From positions 1 to 64,000 of the forward strand of contig OMZS01000012.1 in assembly GCA_900315565.1 (NCBI GenBank): 64,000 bases of DNA, read 5' to 3'. Under the pieces are notes generated by a model. The model saw only the letters and a list, made by a program, of their open reading frames with translations. It searched no databases and was not told where the DNA came from. Shown here piece after piece: positions 24,864-33,690 of this stretch (the first letter of the stretch is position 1; the number at the start of each line of letters is the position of its first letter). The position numbers and the translations under genes are program-made. Origin of the DNA: an uncultured Prevotellaceae bacterium. Its GTDB lineage: Bacteria > Bacteroidota > Bacteroidia > Bacteroidales > Bacteroidaceae.

Positions 24864-25997
24864 ATGAACAAGAAAATCATCATTTCCATTCTGCTCACCC
24901 TCGTCGCAAAGGCGGGGCGGGCGCAGACTTTCACTTCCGTTGTGGAGGACAGCGTCGATTTCGTCATTACAGGCACGACAACCAGCACGAACGACAGCGT
25001 TTCTGCATTCCCCTGTGCTCCCATCGGGCAGGGGGTGAAGTTCCCCATTCGTGAAGGAAAGTTTACCGTTACAGGTAGGCAACCACGCAACACGTTTTTC
25101 CAAATCGGCGACAATGCAAGAAATGACCTTCGATTCATCATTGAAGAGACACCGACCCACATCGATCTCGTCACAGGCGAAATAAAGGGAAGCGACTTAC
25201 AACAGCGCTTTATACGCTGTCAGATGCGCGAACGTGACCTCGACAAAATAGCGGAACCTTGGTGGGACAGTCTCAGCGATGATGAGAAGAATAGAATCAT
25301 CATCATGAGAGAGGAAGGTTTGCCAGATGCAACGGTCAAGGACAGTGCAAACTTAGAGAAGTTTGAAGACTTTATGGGCGATAGGGCTGCGCTTGTCAGA
25401 AAGAACATCAGAGAGAACAAGGATAACATCATTCCTGCCTGGTATCTCTATACTGATTTCGACAAGATGACGTTTGATGAATTGCAAGAGTTTGTCCACG
25501 AAGATGCTCCCTATGCTCATCATCCCGCCATGGAACGTCCATGGAAGCATTATTATAGCATACTTCATCAAAAGAATATCGTTGGCAAACCCTTTATCGA
25601 CTTTGAGGCAGAAGCTACCGATGGAACCAAACACCGTCTCTCTGACTACGCGGGCCGTGGCCAGTATGTGCTGATTGATTTCTGGGCTTCGTGGTGTGGC
25701 CCTTGTATTTCTTCCTTTCCTTTCATGAAGCAACTCTACTCCACTTACAAAGACTGTGGCCTCATTTTCTTGGGCGTCTCATGCGACAAGAACCGCGATG
25801 CATGGCTCAAGGCACTCGATAAGCATCAGCTTCCGTGGACTTCCCTCCTTAGTCCTGCCAGTAAAGACGATGCGCTCAGCCTCTACGGCGTAAGCGGCAT
25901 CCCCGCCGTCATCCTCATCGCCCCCGACGGAAAGATTGTCTCCACCAATCTGGAGGGCAAAGCGTTGAAAACGAAGCTCGAAGAGATTTTTAAATAA
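24864..25997 (+). CDS. TlpA-like thiol-disulfide protein with DUF4369-type N-terminus
   Basis: The 377-residue protein has a signal peptide (cut near GRAQ), an N-terminal beta domain like DUF4369 (about 22-110), a helical middle and a C-terminal thioredoxin fold of the TlpA/ResA type. The redox site is FWASWCGPC at about residue 270-278, and the cis-Pro loop is GVSGIPAVILI. It should reduce or oxidise disulfides, or guide cytochrome or other maturation, in the periplasm. It is the third gene of the padR-pspC operon and is followed after seven bases by a larger thioredoxin-domain protein. Substrate unknown. Confidence 0.88.
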   Translation: MNKKIIISILLTLVAKAGRAQTFTSVVEDSVDFVITGTTTSTNDSVSAFPCAPIGQGVKFPIREGKFTVTGRQPRNTFFQIGDNARNDLRFIIEETPTHIDLVTGEIKGSDLQQRFIRCQMRERDLDKIAEPWWDSLSDDEKNRIIIMREEGLPDATVKDSANLEKFEDFMGDRAALVRKNIRENKDNIIPAWYLYTDFDKMTFDELQEFVHEDAPYAHHPAMERPWKHYYSILHQKNIVGKPFIDFEAEATDGTKHRLSDYAGRGQYVLIDFWASWCGPCISSFPFMKQLYSTYKDCGLIFLGVSCDKNRDAWLKALDKHQLPWTSLLSPASKDDALSLYGVSGIPAVILIAPDGKIVSTNLEGKALKTKLEEIFK

Positions 25998-26004
25998 CAA
26001 ATAA

Positions 26005-28422
26005 ATGATGAACAAGTCAACTATTCTAACCATTCTCCTTGCCCTCATTGCAATGGCGGGGCAGGCAAAAAACGTTGTGTGGGAGCAGCCCACCACCGAG
26101 TTTGGAACCAGCTACGGTGACGGATACTTCTATCTGGCCCTCGACGTGACGAGGGTGGAACTGAAGACCGACGAAACGGTGGTGTACATCACCGCCCGGC
26201 AGCGTTCGGACTACCCGGAATATTCTTTTCAGTTTGTGGGCGACACCTACCTGAAGGCAGGCGAAAGGCTACGGGTAGGCGAGCAAAGCTCGGGAATGCA
26301 GCGCTACACCCTCGTCTCTGCCGACGGCATCGAACTCAACAAGTTTGTACAGACCAATAAGGAGGGCCGCCGCGATATGGTGTTCCACTTTCCGCCGCTG
26401 CCAGAGAATACCCGTTCATTCGACTTCATCGAGGGCGACGGACAAGGGGCTTTCCAAATCAAGGGCATCAAGCCCGTGGAGGAACTCTGGAAACAGCTGT
26501 TCCCCTCGTATTGGCGCGACGACAAAGGCGACTGGAAGATAGCCTTCTTCGAGGACTGCGCTATCTACGACTGCAAGTTCTGGAACTACGACCAGCGTAA
26601 CGTAAACCCCAAGACGGGCGAGGCCGATATCGTTATGCGCAACGGTAACGAGGTGCTGAAGGTGAAGGTCGGGAAGGATAAGAAAGGCATGCGCATCATT
26701 CAGATTGGCAGCCAGAAGGCGGTCTATGCAATGATTACCAGCCGCTTTATGCCCGATTATCCCACGAAGGACATGCGCACCGACTTTGTTGATACGGGTT
26801 ACAAAACGGATACCGTGACCGTTGTGGGCTGGCTCAAAGATATGCCTGAGCATTTCAAGCAGCTGAAGACGTTTGAGTTTGGAATGCAAAACCTGTTCAC
26901 CGACAAGCAAGAGTCTGTCTATGCCAACCTGGACGAACAGGGACGCTTCGCGGTAAAGATTCCCGTAATGAACAGCACCGAGTTTTTCTGCGACTGGCGC
27001 CGTTGCTTCATGCGCACCATGCTGGAGCCGGGCAAGACCTACTTTCTGCTTTACGACTTCAAGGAGGGTCGCCGTTACTTTATGGGCGACGACTGCCGCC
27101 TGCAGAACGAACTCTTCAGGTTTCCGCTCGACTGGAATACGGTGGAACTATATGAAGGCCAGGAAAATGCCGACAAGGGGGGCGAGGAACTCTTCACCCC
27201 GTACATCGCTTCGGTAGATAGTCTCCTCAAGGCGCAGTACGCCAACTTAAATGAACTTTGCGAGCAGCACCCCACGCTCTCCACCCGCTTCAACCGCTAC
27301 AGACGTGGCAACACGCTGATGCAGCAAGCCCGTGCTTTCGGACAGTCCCGTTTCCGTGTCAAAGGTATCCAGTTCCCCGACAATGCCCGTCGCTATGCCT
27401 ACAACGCGTTTTGGACGAAAATGGAGAAGCCCTACACGCTGCACCGCGACCTGAGTGGATTTCTGCGCGACTATATTGACGATGCAGTACGGGCGAGTAA
27501 CGCCGTGATTTCATACAACCTCCGAGACCATTATAAAGAATTTGCCACGAACGACGAGGAGCTGGCATTGCTCACCCGTTGGGCCAAATGGATTGACGAG
27601 GTTTCGCCTGTCATCGAGGCAGAGCCCACCCTTGAGGCGAAGATGGCAAAAACAGCAGAAATCAATGGCCGGAATAGCGAACTGACGAAGGAGGTGGACA
27701 AAATCGTACTTAGGCCGGAAGCCCAAAAGATGGTCAATGGAGGGATGCTCGTCAGCACCTTGAAAGTACATCTCGCAACACTCGACTCACTCCAAGCCGA
27801 TCCGTTTATCAAAGACCTTTGGCTCACTCGTCTTGCATTGTCACATATTGACCATGAGCGCACATCGCTGCCACCCAGCGTGATGGACACAATAAAGACA
27901 ATGATTGGCAATCCCCTCGGCATTGCGATGATTGAGAAGCAAAATGACTTTTACCTCGCTCTTGAGAACCGCGAGTTCGACAAGCTGGTGCTGAAGTCTT
28001 CGGACAATCTTGCTGACCTCTCTGAAGGCGAGGCTCTGCTGAAGAAAATCCTCGAGCCTTACAAGGGCAAGTTTGTGCTGCTCGACATCTGGGGCACATG
28101 GTGTGCTCCCTGCAAGGAAGCCCTCAGCCATTCTGCCGAGCAATACGCCCGGCTGAAGGACTACGACATTCAGTACCTATACCTGGCCAACCGCAGTCCG
28201 CAGCCCGCGTGGGAGAACGTCATCAAGGAGTACAATGTCAGTGGCCCGAACGTGGCGCACTACAACCTGCCCCAAGAGCAGCAAAGTGCCATCGAGTCCC
28301 ACCTGAATGTACACGAATTTCCCACCTACAAACTCTTCGACCGCAACGGCAATCTGCTCAACTTGCCTGTAGATCCGCACCACCTCGAAGACCTTGCCCG
28401 ACTCCTGGAACAATTGAAGTAA
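26005..28422 (+). CDS. large secreted protein with C-terminal TlpA thioredoxin domain
   Basis: This 805-residue protein has a signal peptide (MMNKSTILTILLALIAMAGQA), about 640 residues of mixed domains I cannot name, including a long helical part (about 400-640), and a C-terminal thioredoxin domain at about 660-805 with redox site DIWGTWCAPCKE (near 698) and cis-Pro loop VHEFPTYKLF. The domain order (unknown beta and helical regions then TlpA) is typical of long Bacteroidota thioredoxin-like proteins. It closes the four-gene padR operon (gap of seven bases to the previous gene). A role in envelope redox maintenance under the same control as the PspC protein is inferred. Confidence 0.85.
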   Translation: MMNKSTILTILLALIAMAGQAKNVVWEQPTTEFGTSYGDGYFYLALDVTRVELKTDETVVYITARQRSDYPEYSFQFVGDTYLKAGERLRVGEQSSGMQRYTLVSADGIELNKFVQTNKEGRRDMVFHFPPLPENTRSFDFIEGDGQGAFQIKGIKPVEELWKQLFPSYWRDDKGDWKIAFFEDCAIYDCKFWNYDQRNVNPKTGEADIVMRNGNEVLKVKVGKDKKGMRIIQIGSQKAVYAMITSRFMPDYPTKDMRTDFVDTGYKTDTVTVVGWLKDMPEHFKQLKTFEFGMQNLFTDKQESVYANLDEQGRFAVKIPVMNSTEFFCDWRRCFMRTMLEPGKTYFLLYDFKEGRRYFMGDDCRLQNELFRFPLDWNTVELYEGQENADKGGEELFTPYIASVDSLLKAQYANLNELCEQHPTLSTRFNRYRRGNTLMQQARAFGQSRFRVKGIQFPDNARRYAYNAFWTKMEKPYTLHRDLSGFLRDYIDDAVRASNAVISYNLRDHYKEFATNDEELALLTRWAKWIDEVSPVIEAEPTLEAKMAKTAEINGRNSELTKEVDKIVLRPEAQKMVNGGMLVSTLKVHLATLDSLQADPFIKDLWLTRLALSHIDHERTSLPPSVMDTIKTMIGNPLGIAMIEKQNDFYLALENREFDKLVLKSSDNLADLSEGEALLKKILEPYKGKFVLLDIWGTWCAPCKEALSHSAEQYARLKDYDIQYLYLANRSPQPAWENVIKEYNVSGPNVAHYNLPQEQQSAIESHLNVHEFPTYKLFDRNGNLLNLPVDPHHLEDLARLLEQLK

Positions 28423-28589
28423 TAAATTGTGAAAATACGTCTGTCACCCACCACCCTTCACCCTAAAACAAGAACAATATACCGTCCTTGTTACATTTCT
28501 GCATGATTTAAGATACACTTTGCATGCCAATTGTCAGAAAAACATAGTAACTTTGCCAGCCAATAGATGAACATTTAAGCAAAGAACGT

Positions 28590-29504
28590 ATGAAAGCAAA
28601 GAGATTTTTCAGTCTGACAGTTGTTGCAATGGCACTGGGTGCTGTCTGCATGAGTTTTACAACCGAAGAGAAGTCGCGTGTGGTGGAAGAGGGCGGCACT
28701 GGTCCCTACAAGGCCATCATGAAAGAAGAGGCATCGCTGACGGCTCACACCGTGTTTGCCCCGCAAGACCTGTCGCAGTTTGGCAAGGACCATCCGCTGC
28801 CCGTGCTCGTATGGGGCAACGGCGCCTGTTCCAACTCGCCGTGGGAACACTACAAGTTCCTCAACGAGATAGCCTCCTACGGGTTCTTGGTGGTGGCTAC
28901 GGGTTACATTCCCATGGACGACGAGCCTTACAGAGGCGAGATGTCGAAATCTGAACAGCAGATAGAGAGCATCGACTGGGTCATCGCCCAAAATGCCAAT
29001 GCACAGTCGCCTTATTATCAGAAAGTTGACACGCAAAATATCTGTGTGGCAGGCATGTCGTGCGGCGGACTGCAGACGCTTTTCAACTGCGCCGACCCCC
29101 GCATCACCACGCTGATGATTTGCAACAGCGGACTGTTCAACATGCAGAACGCCGGTCAGGCCGTAGGCGGAATGCCCATGCCCCCGAAAGAGAAGCTCAA
29201 GGAAATTCATACTCCTATTATTTATATTCTTGGCGGCCCTACCGACATTGCCTACGAAAACGGTATGGACGACTTCCATCGCATCGCCCATGTTCCCGCT
29301 TTTGCTGCCAACTTCCCTGTGGGTCACGGTGGCACCTACCGCGAGGCTCATGGAGGCGAGTTTACGGTGGTGGCGCTGGCTTGGCTGCAATGGCAGCTGA
29401 AAGGCGACCAAAAGGCAGCCCTTATGTTCAAGGGTGCCGACTGTGAGCTTTCTAAGCGCAAGGACTGGACCGTAGAGAAAAACGCTCTGTTTGACGGAAA
29501 GTAA
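28590..29504 (+). CDS. exported alpha/beta hydrolase family protein
   Basis: The 304-residue protein begins with a short signal-like segment (LTVVAMALGAVCMSF) and shows an alpha/beta hydrolase pattern: LPVLVWGNGAC near residue 70 (oxyanion region), the nucleophile elbow VAGMSCGGLQT near 155, IYILGGPTDIAYE for the acid and VGHGGTY for the His. It resembles dienelactone hydrolase or cutinase-type esterases in layout, but the substrate is not predictable. A TAACTTTG -7 element lies at 28548-28555. Short-period repeats begin right after its stop codon and continue to the next start. Confidence 0.78.
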   Translation: MKAKRFFSLTVVAMALGAVCMSFTTEEKSRVVEEGGTGPYKAIMKEEASLTAHTVFAPQDLSQFGKDHPLPVLVWGNGACSNSPWEHYKFLNEIASYGFLVVATGYIPMDDEPYRGEMSKSEQQIESIDWVIAQNANAQSPYYQKVDTQNICVAGMSCGGLQTLFNCADPRITTLMICNSGLFNMQNAGQAVGGMPMPPKEKLKEIHTPIIYILGGPTDIAYENGMDDFHRIAHVPAFAANFPVGHGGTYREAHGGEFTVVALAWLQWQLKGDQKAALMFKGADCELSKRKDWTVEKNALFDGK

Positions 29505-29588
29505 AGAGTTAGGAGTGAGGAGTTAGGAATTAGGAGTGAGGAGTTAGGAGTTCAAGAAGTTCAAGGAGTTCAAGGAGTTCAAGACAAT
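29505..29588 (+). repeat. GAGTTAG and GTTCAAGGA repeats joining two genes
   Basis: Heptamers (GAGTTAG, GAGTGAG, GAATTAG) start directly after the TAA at 29502-29504 and change into 9-base GTTCAAGGA units that end in CAAGACAATGG. The ATG of trmO (29587) is in the repeat's last word. The 9-base part matches the inverted repeat arms at 21331-21453. Confidence 0.88.
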
Positions 29589-30261
29589 GGCTAAAGACAA
29601 GTTTATTCAGCCCGTGGCGGTGTTTCGCTCGCCGCTGACCAGCAAGTTTGGCATACCGCGTCAGAGCGGCGTGGCCAGCGGCTTGCGTGGTCAGATTGTC
29701 ATGCAGGCTCCTTACAACCATCCCGATGCGCTGCGCGGTTTGGAGGGCTTCGACTATCTCTGGCTCATCTGGGAGTTCTCGGCCAACGACTCACGCTCGT
29801 CTTCGCTCACGGTGCGCCCGCCCCGCCTTGGCGGCAACAAGCGCATGGGCGTGTTTGCCACGCGCTCGCCCTTCCGTCCCAATGGGCTGGGCCTCTCGTG
29901 CGTTCGTATTGAGCGGGTGGAGCAGGGTGTCATCCATGTGTTGGGTGCCGACCTGATGGACGGCACGCCCATTTACGACATCAAGCCTTATATTCCCTAT
30001 GCCGATGCCCATCCTGAGGCGCGCGGCGGATTTACCGACCCGACCGAGTGGCAGCTGTTGCAAGTGGATTTCCCCGATGCGCTTCGTGACCTTTTTGCTC
30101 CCGACGAGCAGCTTACGCTTGTAGAACTGCTCAGTCAGGACCCCCGACCGCGCTACCACGACGACCCGCAGCGCATCTATGGCATGCCCTTCGCCGGTCG
30201 CGACGTGCGTTTCCGTGTGGCCGATGGCATACTGACCGTTGTGCAGGTGGAACCCGCGTAG
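29587..30261 (+). CDS. trmO: tRNA (t6A37) N6-methyltransferase TrmO
   Basis: The 224-residue protein is a TrmO/TsaA (UPF0066) enzyme, which uses S-adenosylmethionine to methylate N6-threonylcarbamoyladenosine 37 in tRNA-Thr. Markers are the N-terminal FRSPLTSKFGIPRQSGVA, the beta-barrel segment LEGFDYLWLIWEF, the signature TRSPFRPNGLGLS (about 94-106), LMDGTPIYDIKPYIPYAD and the C-terminal DPRPRYHDDP of the second domain. Length is usual for the family. The start codon sits inside a repeat, and no separate promoter is evident, so it may be read from the upstream hydrolase promoter. A hairpin terminator follows. Confidence 0.95.
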   Translation: MAKDKFIQPVAVFRSPLTSKFGIPRQSGVASGLRGQIVMQAPYNHPDALRGLEGFDYLWLIWEFSANDSRSSSLTVRPPRLGGNKRMGVFATRSPFRPNGLGLSCVRIERVEQGVIHVLGADLMDGTPIYDIKPYIPYADAHPEARGGFTDPTEWQLLQVDFPDALRDLFAPDEQLTLVELLSQDPRPRYHDDPQRIYGMPFAGRDVRFRVADGILTVVQVEPA

Positions 30262-30286
30262 TAAGAACGTAACGAAAAAAGTGAAC

Positions 30287-30330
30287 AAAATGACAGGAAA
30301 ATGGAAATTTTTCTGTCATTTTTCTTTTCT
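30287..30330 (+). terminator. intrinsic terminator after trmO
   Basis: AAAATGACAG (30287-30296) pairs with CTGTCATTTT (30313-30322), extended inward by GAAAA/TTTTTC, and is followed by a T-rich run. The downstream porin gene has a -7 element TACCTTTG at 30347-30354. Confidence 0.75.
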
Positions 30331-30416
30331 TTTAGTAAAATTGTATTACCTTTGCCGCGCAAAAACTATTTAATTCATTCACTATGAACCAATGACTCAA
30401 CAAACAAAGTAAAAAG

Positions 30417-31505
30417 ATGAAAAAACAAACATGGAAATTTGCCACGCTGGCCGTACTCATGGCAGCGATGAGCAGCAGCTACGCCATGGGACAACAGGCC
30501 CAAGGCAGCAGCACAGATTGGCTGAAAGACTTTACCAGCCGCATCACATTCAATGGTTATGCCCAGGGGGGCTACTCGTGGCAGGATGCCAACAACACTC
30601 AGCGCAACGATTTCAATCTGAAACGCACTCTCTTGTGGGCCAAGGCCCGTATCACCGACCGATGGTCGTTCTTGTTCATGCACGACTTTTCGAGCGTAGT
30701 GCAAGAGTTCTACACCGACTATCGGATTTCTAACGACAAGGCGCTCACCGTCCGTGTGGGCCAGTTCAAACACTCTTACTCGATGGAAAACCCGCTCTCG
30801 CCCACCATGCTTGAGCTGATTGACGTTTATTCGCAAGCCGTGCTCTTTCTGGCTGGCGAAGGACCCGACCCGCTCAACGGCGTAAACTACGGGCGCGACA
30901 TGGGAGCCATGATTTTCGGCGACCTGGCCAAGGGCCTGCTCCACTATGAGCTGGCCGTGATGAACGGACAGGGCATTAACCGCCGTGACGGAAACAACAA
31001 CAAAGACCTTATTGCCAAACTCGAGGTGCGCCCCGTTGACGGGCTGCGCGTCGTTGCCACTGGGCAGAAAGGCAAAGGCCACGCCGTGGGCGAAGCAGCT
31101 TGGAACCCGGGCGTACATGCAGGCGACAACTACACGCGCGACCGCTACAGCATTGGAGCAGAATACAAGACGGGCAAGTATGCGCCCGGTAAATATAAGG
31201 AAGCCCGCCCCGTGAGCATCCGTGCCGAATGGCTGGGTGGCAAGGACGGCGACGTGGGCAGCCGCGGCGGCTACGTGACGGCCTGTGTGCCGGTAGCCCC
31301 CAGCCTCGACATCGTGGCCAGTGGCGAGACCTACAACCGCAACACTACCATAGACGGCTGGAACCAGACCAACCTTACTGCCGGACTGCAGTACTGGTTT
31401 TACAAGAAATGCCGTTTCCAAGTGCAATACACCCGCTGCCTTTGCGGCGACATGCTGGGCAAAGACTACAACTGGCTGCAGTCGCAAATACAAGTTGCGT
31501 TTTGA
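30417..31505 (+). CDS. outer-membrane porin
   Basis: The 362-residue protein has a signal peptide (cut near YAMGQ) and alternating amphipathic strands rich in aromatic residues with short turns, ending SQIQVAF. The terminal Phe and the pattern (ITFNGYAQGGYSWQ, WAKARITDRWSFLFMHDFS, VGQFKHSYSMENPLSP, AGLQYWFYKKCRFQVQYTR) fit porins of the phosphate-selective OprO/P or general diffusion type found in Bacteroidota. It probably lets a small anion or sugar cross the outer membrane. The next gene, 39 bases away, encodes a sodium/solute symporter, which suggests a shared transport route. Substrate is unknown. Confidence 0.83.
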   Translation: MKKQTWKFATLAVLMAAMSSSYAMGQQAQGSSTDWLKDFTSRITFNGYAQGGYSWQDANNTQRNDFNLKRTLLWAKARITDRWSFLFMHDFSSVVQEFYTDYRISNDKALTVRVGQFKHSYSMENPLSPTMLELIDVYSQAVLFLAGEGPDPLNGVNYGRDMGAMIFGDLAKGLLHYELAVMNGQGINRRDGNNNKDLIAKLEVRPVDGLRVVATGQKGKGHAVGEAAWNPGVHAGDNYTRDRYSIGAEYKTGKYAPGKYKEARPVSIRAEWLGGKDGDVGSRGGYVTACVPVAPSLDIVASGETYNRNTTIDGWNQTNLTAGLQYWFYKKCRFQVQYTRCLCGDMLGKDYNWLQSQIQVAF

Positions 31506-31543
31506 AGATGAAAGATGAAAAATTAAATATTAAAGATTAAAGA
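31504..31543 (+). repeat. GATTAAA/GAAAGAT repeats at the porin stop codon
   Basis: Units like GAAGAT, GAAAGATG, AAAATTAA and AAGATTAA run from the TGA of the porin gene to the start of the symporter gene; the stop codon is part of the first unit. Confidence 0.75.
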
Positions 31544-31544
31544 G

Positions 31545-33089
31545 ATGTTTATCAAAATACTTCTTACCATTGTTTTCTTGGTCGTCATGGTGGGCGTAGG
31601 ACTCTACTCCCGCAAGCAGGCCAGTAGTGTTGACGGATTTGTGCTCGGCGGTCGAGCTGTGGGTCCCTGGCTCACGGCCTTCGCCTTTGGCACCAGCTAT
31701 TTCTCGGCCGTGGTGTTTGTGGGCTACGCCGGACAGTTCGGATGGAAATACGGTCTTTCGTCCACGTGGATTGGTGTGGGCAATGCCGTCATTGGCTCGT
31801 TGCTGGCCTGGATATTGCTGGGACGCCGCACCAAACTGATGACGCAGCACATAGAGAGCCGCACCATGCCCGACTTCTTCGGTACACGCTACAACAGTCA
31901 GGGACTGCGCGTGGTGGCTTCGGTCATTGCCTTTGTGTTTCTCATTCCCTACACCGCCGGTGTGTATAAGGGCATTTCAACGCTCTTTGAGATGGGCTTC
32001 GGCATTCCTTACGAATATTGTGTCATCATCATGGCCATTCTCACCGCCGTTTATGTCATACTGGGCGGCTACAAAGCTACGGCCATGAACGACTTCATCC
32101 AGGGCATCATCATGCTCTTTGGCATCATCACCGTTATTGCTGCCGTGCTCAACGCTCAGGGCGGACTGACGGCTGCCGTTGAGAAACTGGCTTCGTTGCC
32201 TGCCGACGGTGCTGCCGCCGGAGGTGCTGCCGCTGCTGAGGCCAATGGTGGCTTTGCCTCGCTCTGGGGCCCCGACCCGTGGAATCTGCTGGGTGTGGTG
32301 GTGCTTACTTCGCTCGGCACCTGGGGACTGCCTCAGATGGTGGGCAAGTTCTATAGCATTACCGACGAGAAAGCCATTCATCGCGGCACAGTCATCTCAA
32401 CGCTCTTTGCCTTTATCGTGGCTGGTGGCTGCTATTTCCTTGGCGGTTTCGGCCGTCTGTTTGGAACACCGCCCACGCTGCCCAACGGCCGTTTGGATTT
32501 CGACTCCATCGTGCCCTCGATGCTCGTCACCCTGCCCGATATTCTCATCGCGCTCGTGGTGCTGCTGGTGCTCTCGGCCTCTATGTCAACGCTGGCCTCG
32601 CTGGTGCTCACCTCAAGCTCTACCATGACGCTCGACCTCATCTATCGCGACAAGAAGTCGTTGCCCGGCGAGGTGGAAGAAGGAACCATCGACGACGTGG
32701 TGGCCGAGAAAGTAGAGCGCCGCAAGGTGGTGGTGATGCGTGTGCTCATTGTGTTCTTTATCGTCATTTCGCTGATGATTGCGCTCAATCCGCCCACATT
32801 CATCGCCCAGCTCATGGGCATCTCGTGGGGCGCCTTGGCCGGAGCGTTCCTGGCTCCGTTCATGTTGGGCCTCTATTGGCGCGGTGTTACCACAGCCTCG
32901 GTGTGGGCCTGCTTCATTTGGGGCGTAGGCCTCACGGTAATCAACATGCTGGCCGGCAATCCCATCAATCCCATCAACTGCGGTGCCATAGCCATGGTAG
33001 GCGGTTTTGTGGTGGTGTGGATTGTGAGCTTGCTGTCGCCAAAGATGTCGAGCGAGCGTGTGAACCAAATTTTTGAGTGCTACAAATAA
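31545..33089 (+). CDS. sodium/solute symporter family protein
   Basis: This 514-residue integral membrane protein has about thirteen hydrophobic segments and the SSS (SLC5-like) hallmarks: the N-terminal LYSRKQASSVDGFVLGGR, GTSYFSAVVFVGYAGQFG near residue 50, the ARTMP-like ESRTMPDFFGTRY and the long sodium-site helix LLVLSASMSTLASLVLTSSS near 345. Such carriers import sugars, amino acids, organic acids or vitamins with sodium. Adjacent to an outer-membrane porin, it may import the same compound. An Ala/Gly-rich loop (DGAAAGGAAAAEANGG, about 222-237) is unusually simple. Substrate cannot be read from the sequence. Confidence 0.9.
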   Translation: MFIKILLTIVFLVVMVGVGLYSRKQASSVDGFVLGGRAVGPWLTAFAFGTSYFSAVVFVGYAGQFGWKYGLSSTWIGVGNAVIGSLLAWILLGRRTKLMTQHIESRTMPDFFGTRYNSQGLRVVASVIAFVFLIPYTAGVYKGISTLFEMGFGIPYEYCVIIMAILTAVYVILGGYKATAMNDFIQGIIMLFGIITVIAAVLNAQGGLTAAVEKLASLPADGAAAGGAAAAEANGGFASLWGPDPWNLLGVVVLTSLGTWGLPQMVGKFYSITDEKAIHRGTVISTLFAFIVAGGCYFLGGFGRLFGTPPTLPNGRLDFDSIVPSMLVTLPDILIALVVLLVLSASMSTLASLVLTSSSTMTLDLIYRDKKSLPGEVEEGTIDDVVAEKVERRKVVVMRVLIVFFIVISLMIALNPPTFIAQLMGISWGALAGAFLAPFMLGLYWRGVTTASVWACFIWGVGLTVINMLAGNPINPINCGAIAMVGGFVVVWIVSLLSPKMSSERVNQIFECYK

Positions 33090-33151
33090 TTGTTTCTGCT
33101 TCGCGGTGCTGCTAGTGTGAAAGTACGCGCTATAACCGCGAATCGGGGATA

Positions 33152-33262
33152 TAATAATAAAAAAACAGGGGAAAACCTGGAAAAACAGAGAAAAACAAGA
33201 AGAGAAAGAAGTAAAACAAATTGTTTTTCTCTGTTTTTCCAGGTTTTTCCCTGTTTTTTATT
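33152..33262. repeat. long AT-rich inverted repeat after the symporter gene
   Basis: 33152-33198 and 33221-33262 pair over about 40 bases with few mismatches around a 22-base loop. Arms contain CCTGGAAAAACAGAGAAAAAC. It lies about 60 bases after the symporter stop codon and may serve as terminator, but the length exceeds what termination needs. Confidence 0.75.
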
Positions 33263-33312
33263 AAATACTGTCATGGTTTAGTTTTCCAAAACTTGATCTG
33301 ATAAAAGTATTT

Positions 33313-33445
33313 CACGGCGTTGCCTTAAAATTCTCTAGAGAATTTGAGCGCAACGCCGTGAGTTATTTTTGTAATATCGTGAGTTATTTTTGTAGCGTCG
33401 TGAGTTATTTTCGTAATGCCGTGAGTTATTTACGCAACGCCGTGA
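33313..33445 (+). repeat. nested palindrome plus five 21-bp repeats (array B)
   Basis: CACGGCGTTGC (33313-33323) and GCAACGCCGTG (33350-33360) flank the perfect palindrome AAATTCTCTAGAGAATTT (33328-33345). From 33357 the unit CGTGAGTTATTTTTGTAATAT-like recurs at 33357, 33378, 33399, 33420 and 33441, exactly 21 bases apart. The palindrome and the following CGTGAGTTATTT are shared with array A at 15964. Confidence 0.92.
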
Positions 33446-33467
33446 AAGGCTGTGGGCGCAGCATGTC

Positions 33468-33561
33468 TGCACGAAAAATCCCACACAGAGGAGCAGAGTT
33501 TAAAGGAGTCTGGGGGAGCACTCTTTTTTACTTTGTTCCTCTGTGTGAGAATTTTTGTGCA
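33468..33561. repeat. 32-bp inverted repeat of the CAGAGG family
   Basis: 33468-33499 and 33530-33561 are inverted copies matching at about 27 of 32 positions, with CACACAGAGGA as core and GTGCA at the outer ends. The family has relatives in 143-465 and near 50010. Downstream, TATCTTTG at 33625-33632 is the likely -7 element of the GH94 gene. Confidence 0.8.
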
Positions 33562-33690
33562 CAATTTGTTCACTGGCAAACATATTTTAAACAACTTTTC
33601 GTGTGTTGATTCGTTTTTTTGCATTATCTTTGCACAAAATACGAAGAATACTAACCACCAACTTAAACATTTGAAACCAAAAACAAATCT

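Noticed and set aside
33358-33609. Forward frame with YFCNIVS-type repeats
   Set aside because: Again a translation of a 21-bp intergenic array (B) running on into an inverted repeat; no sign of a gene.
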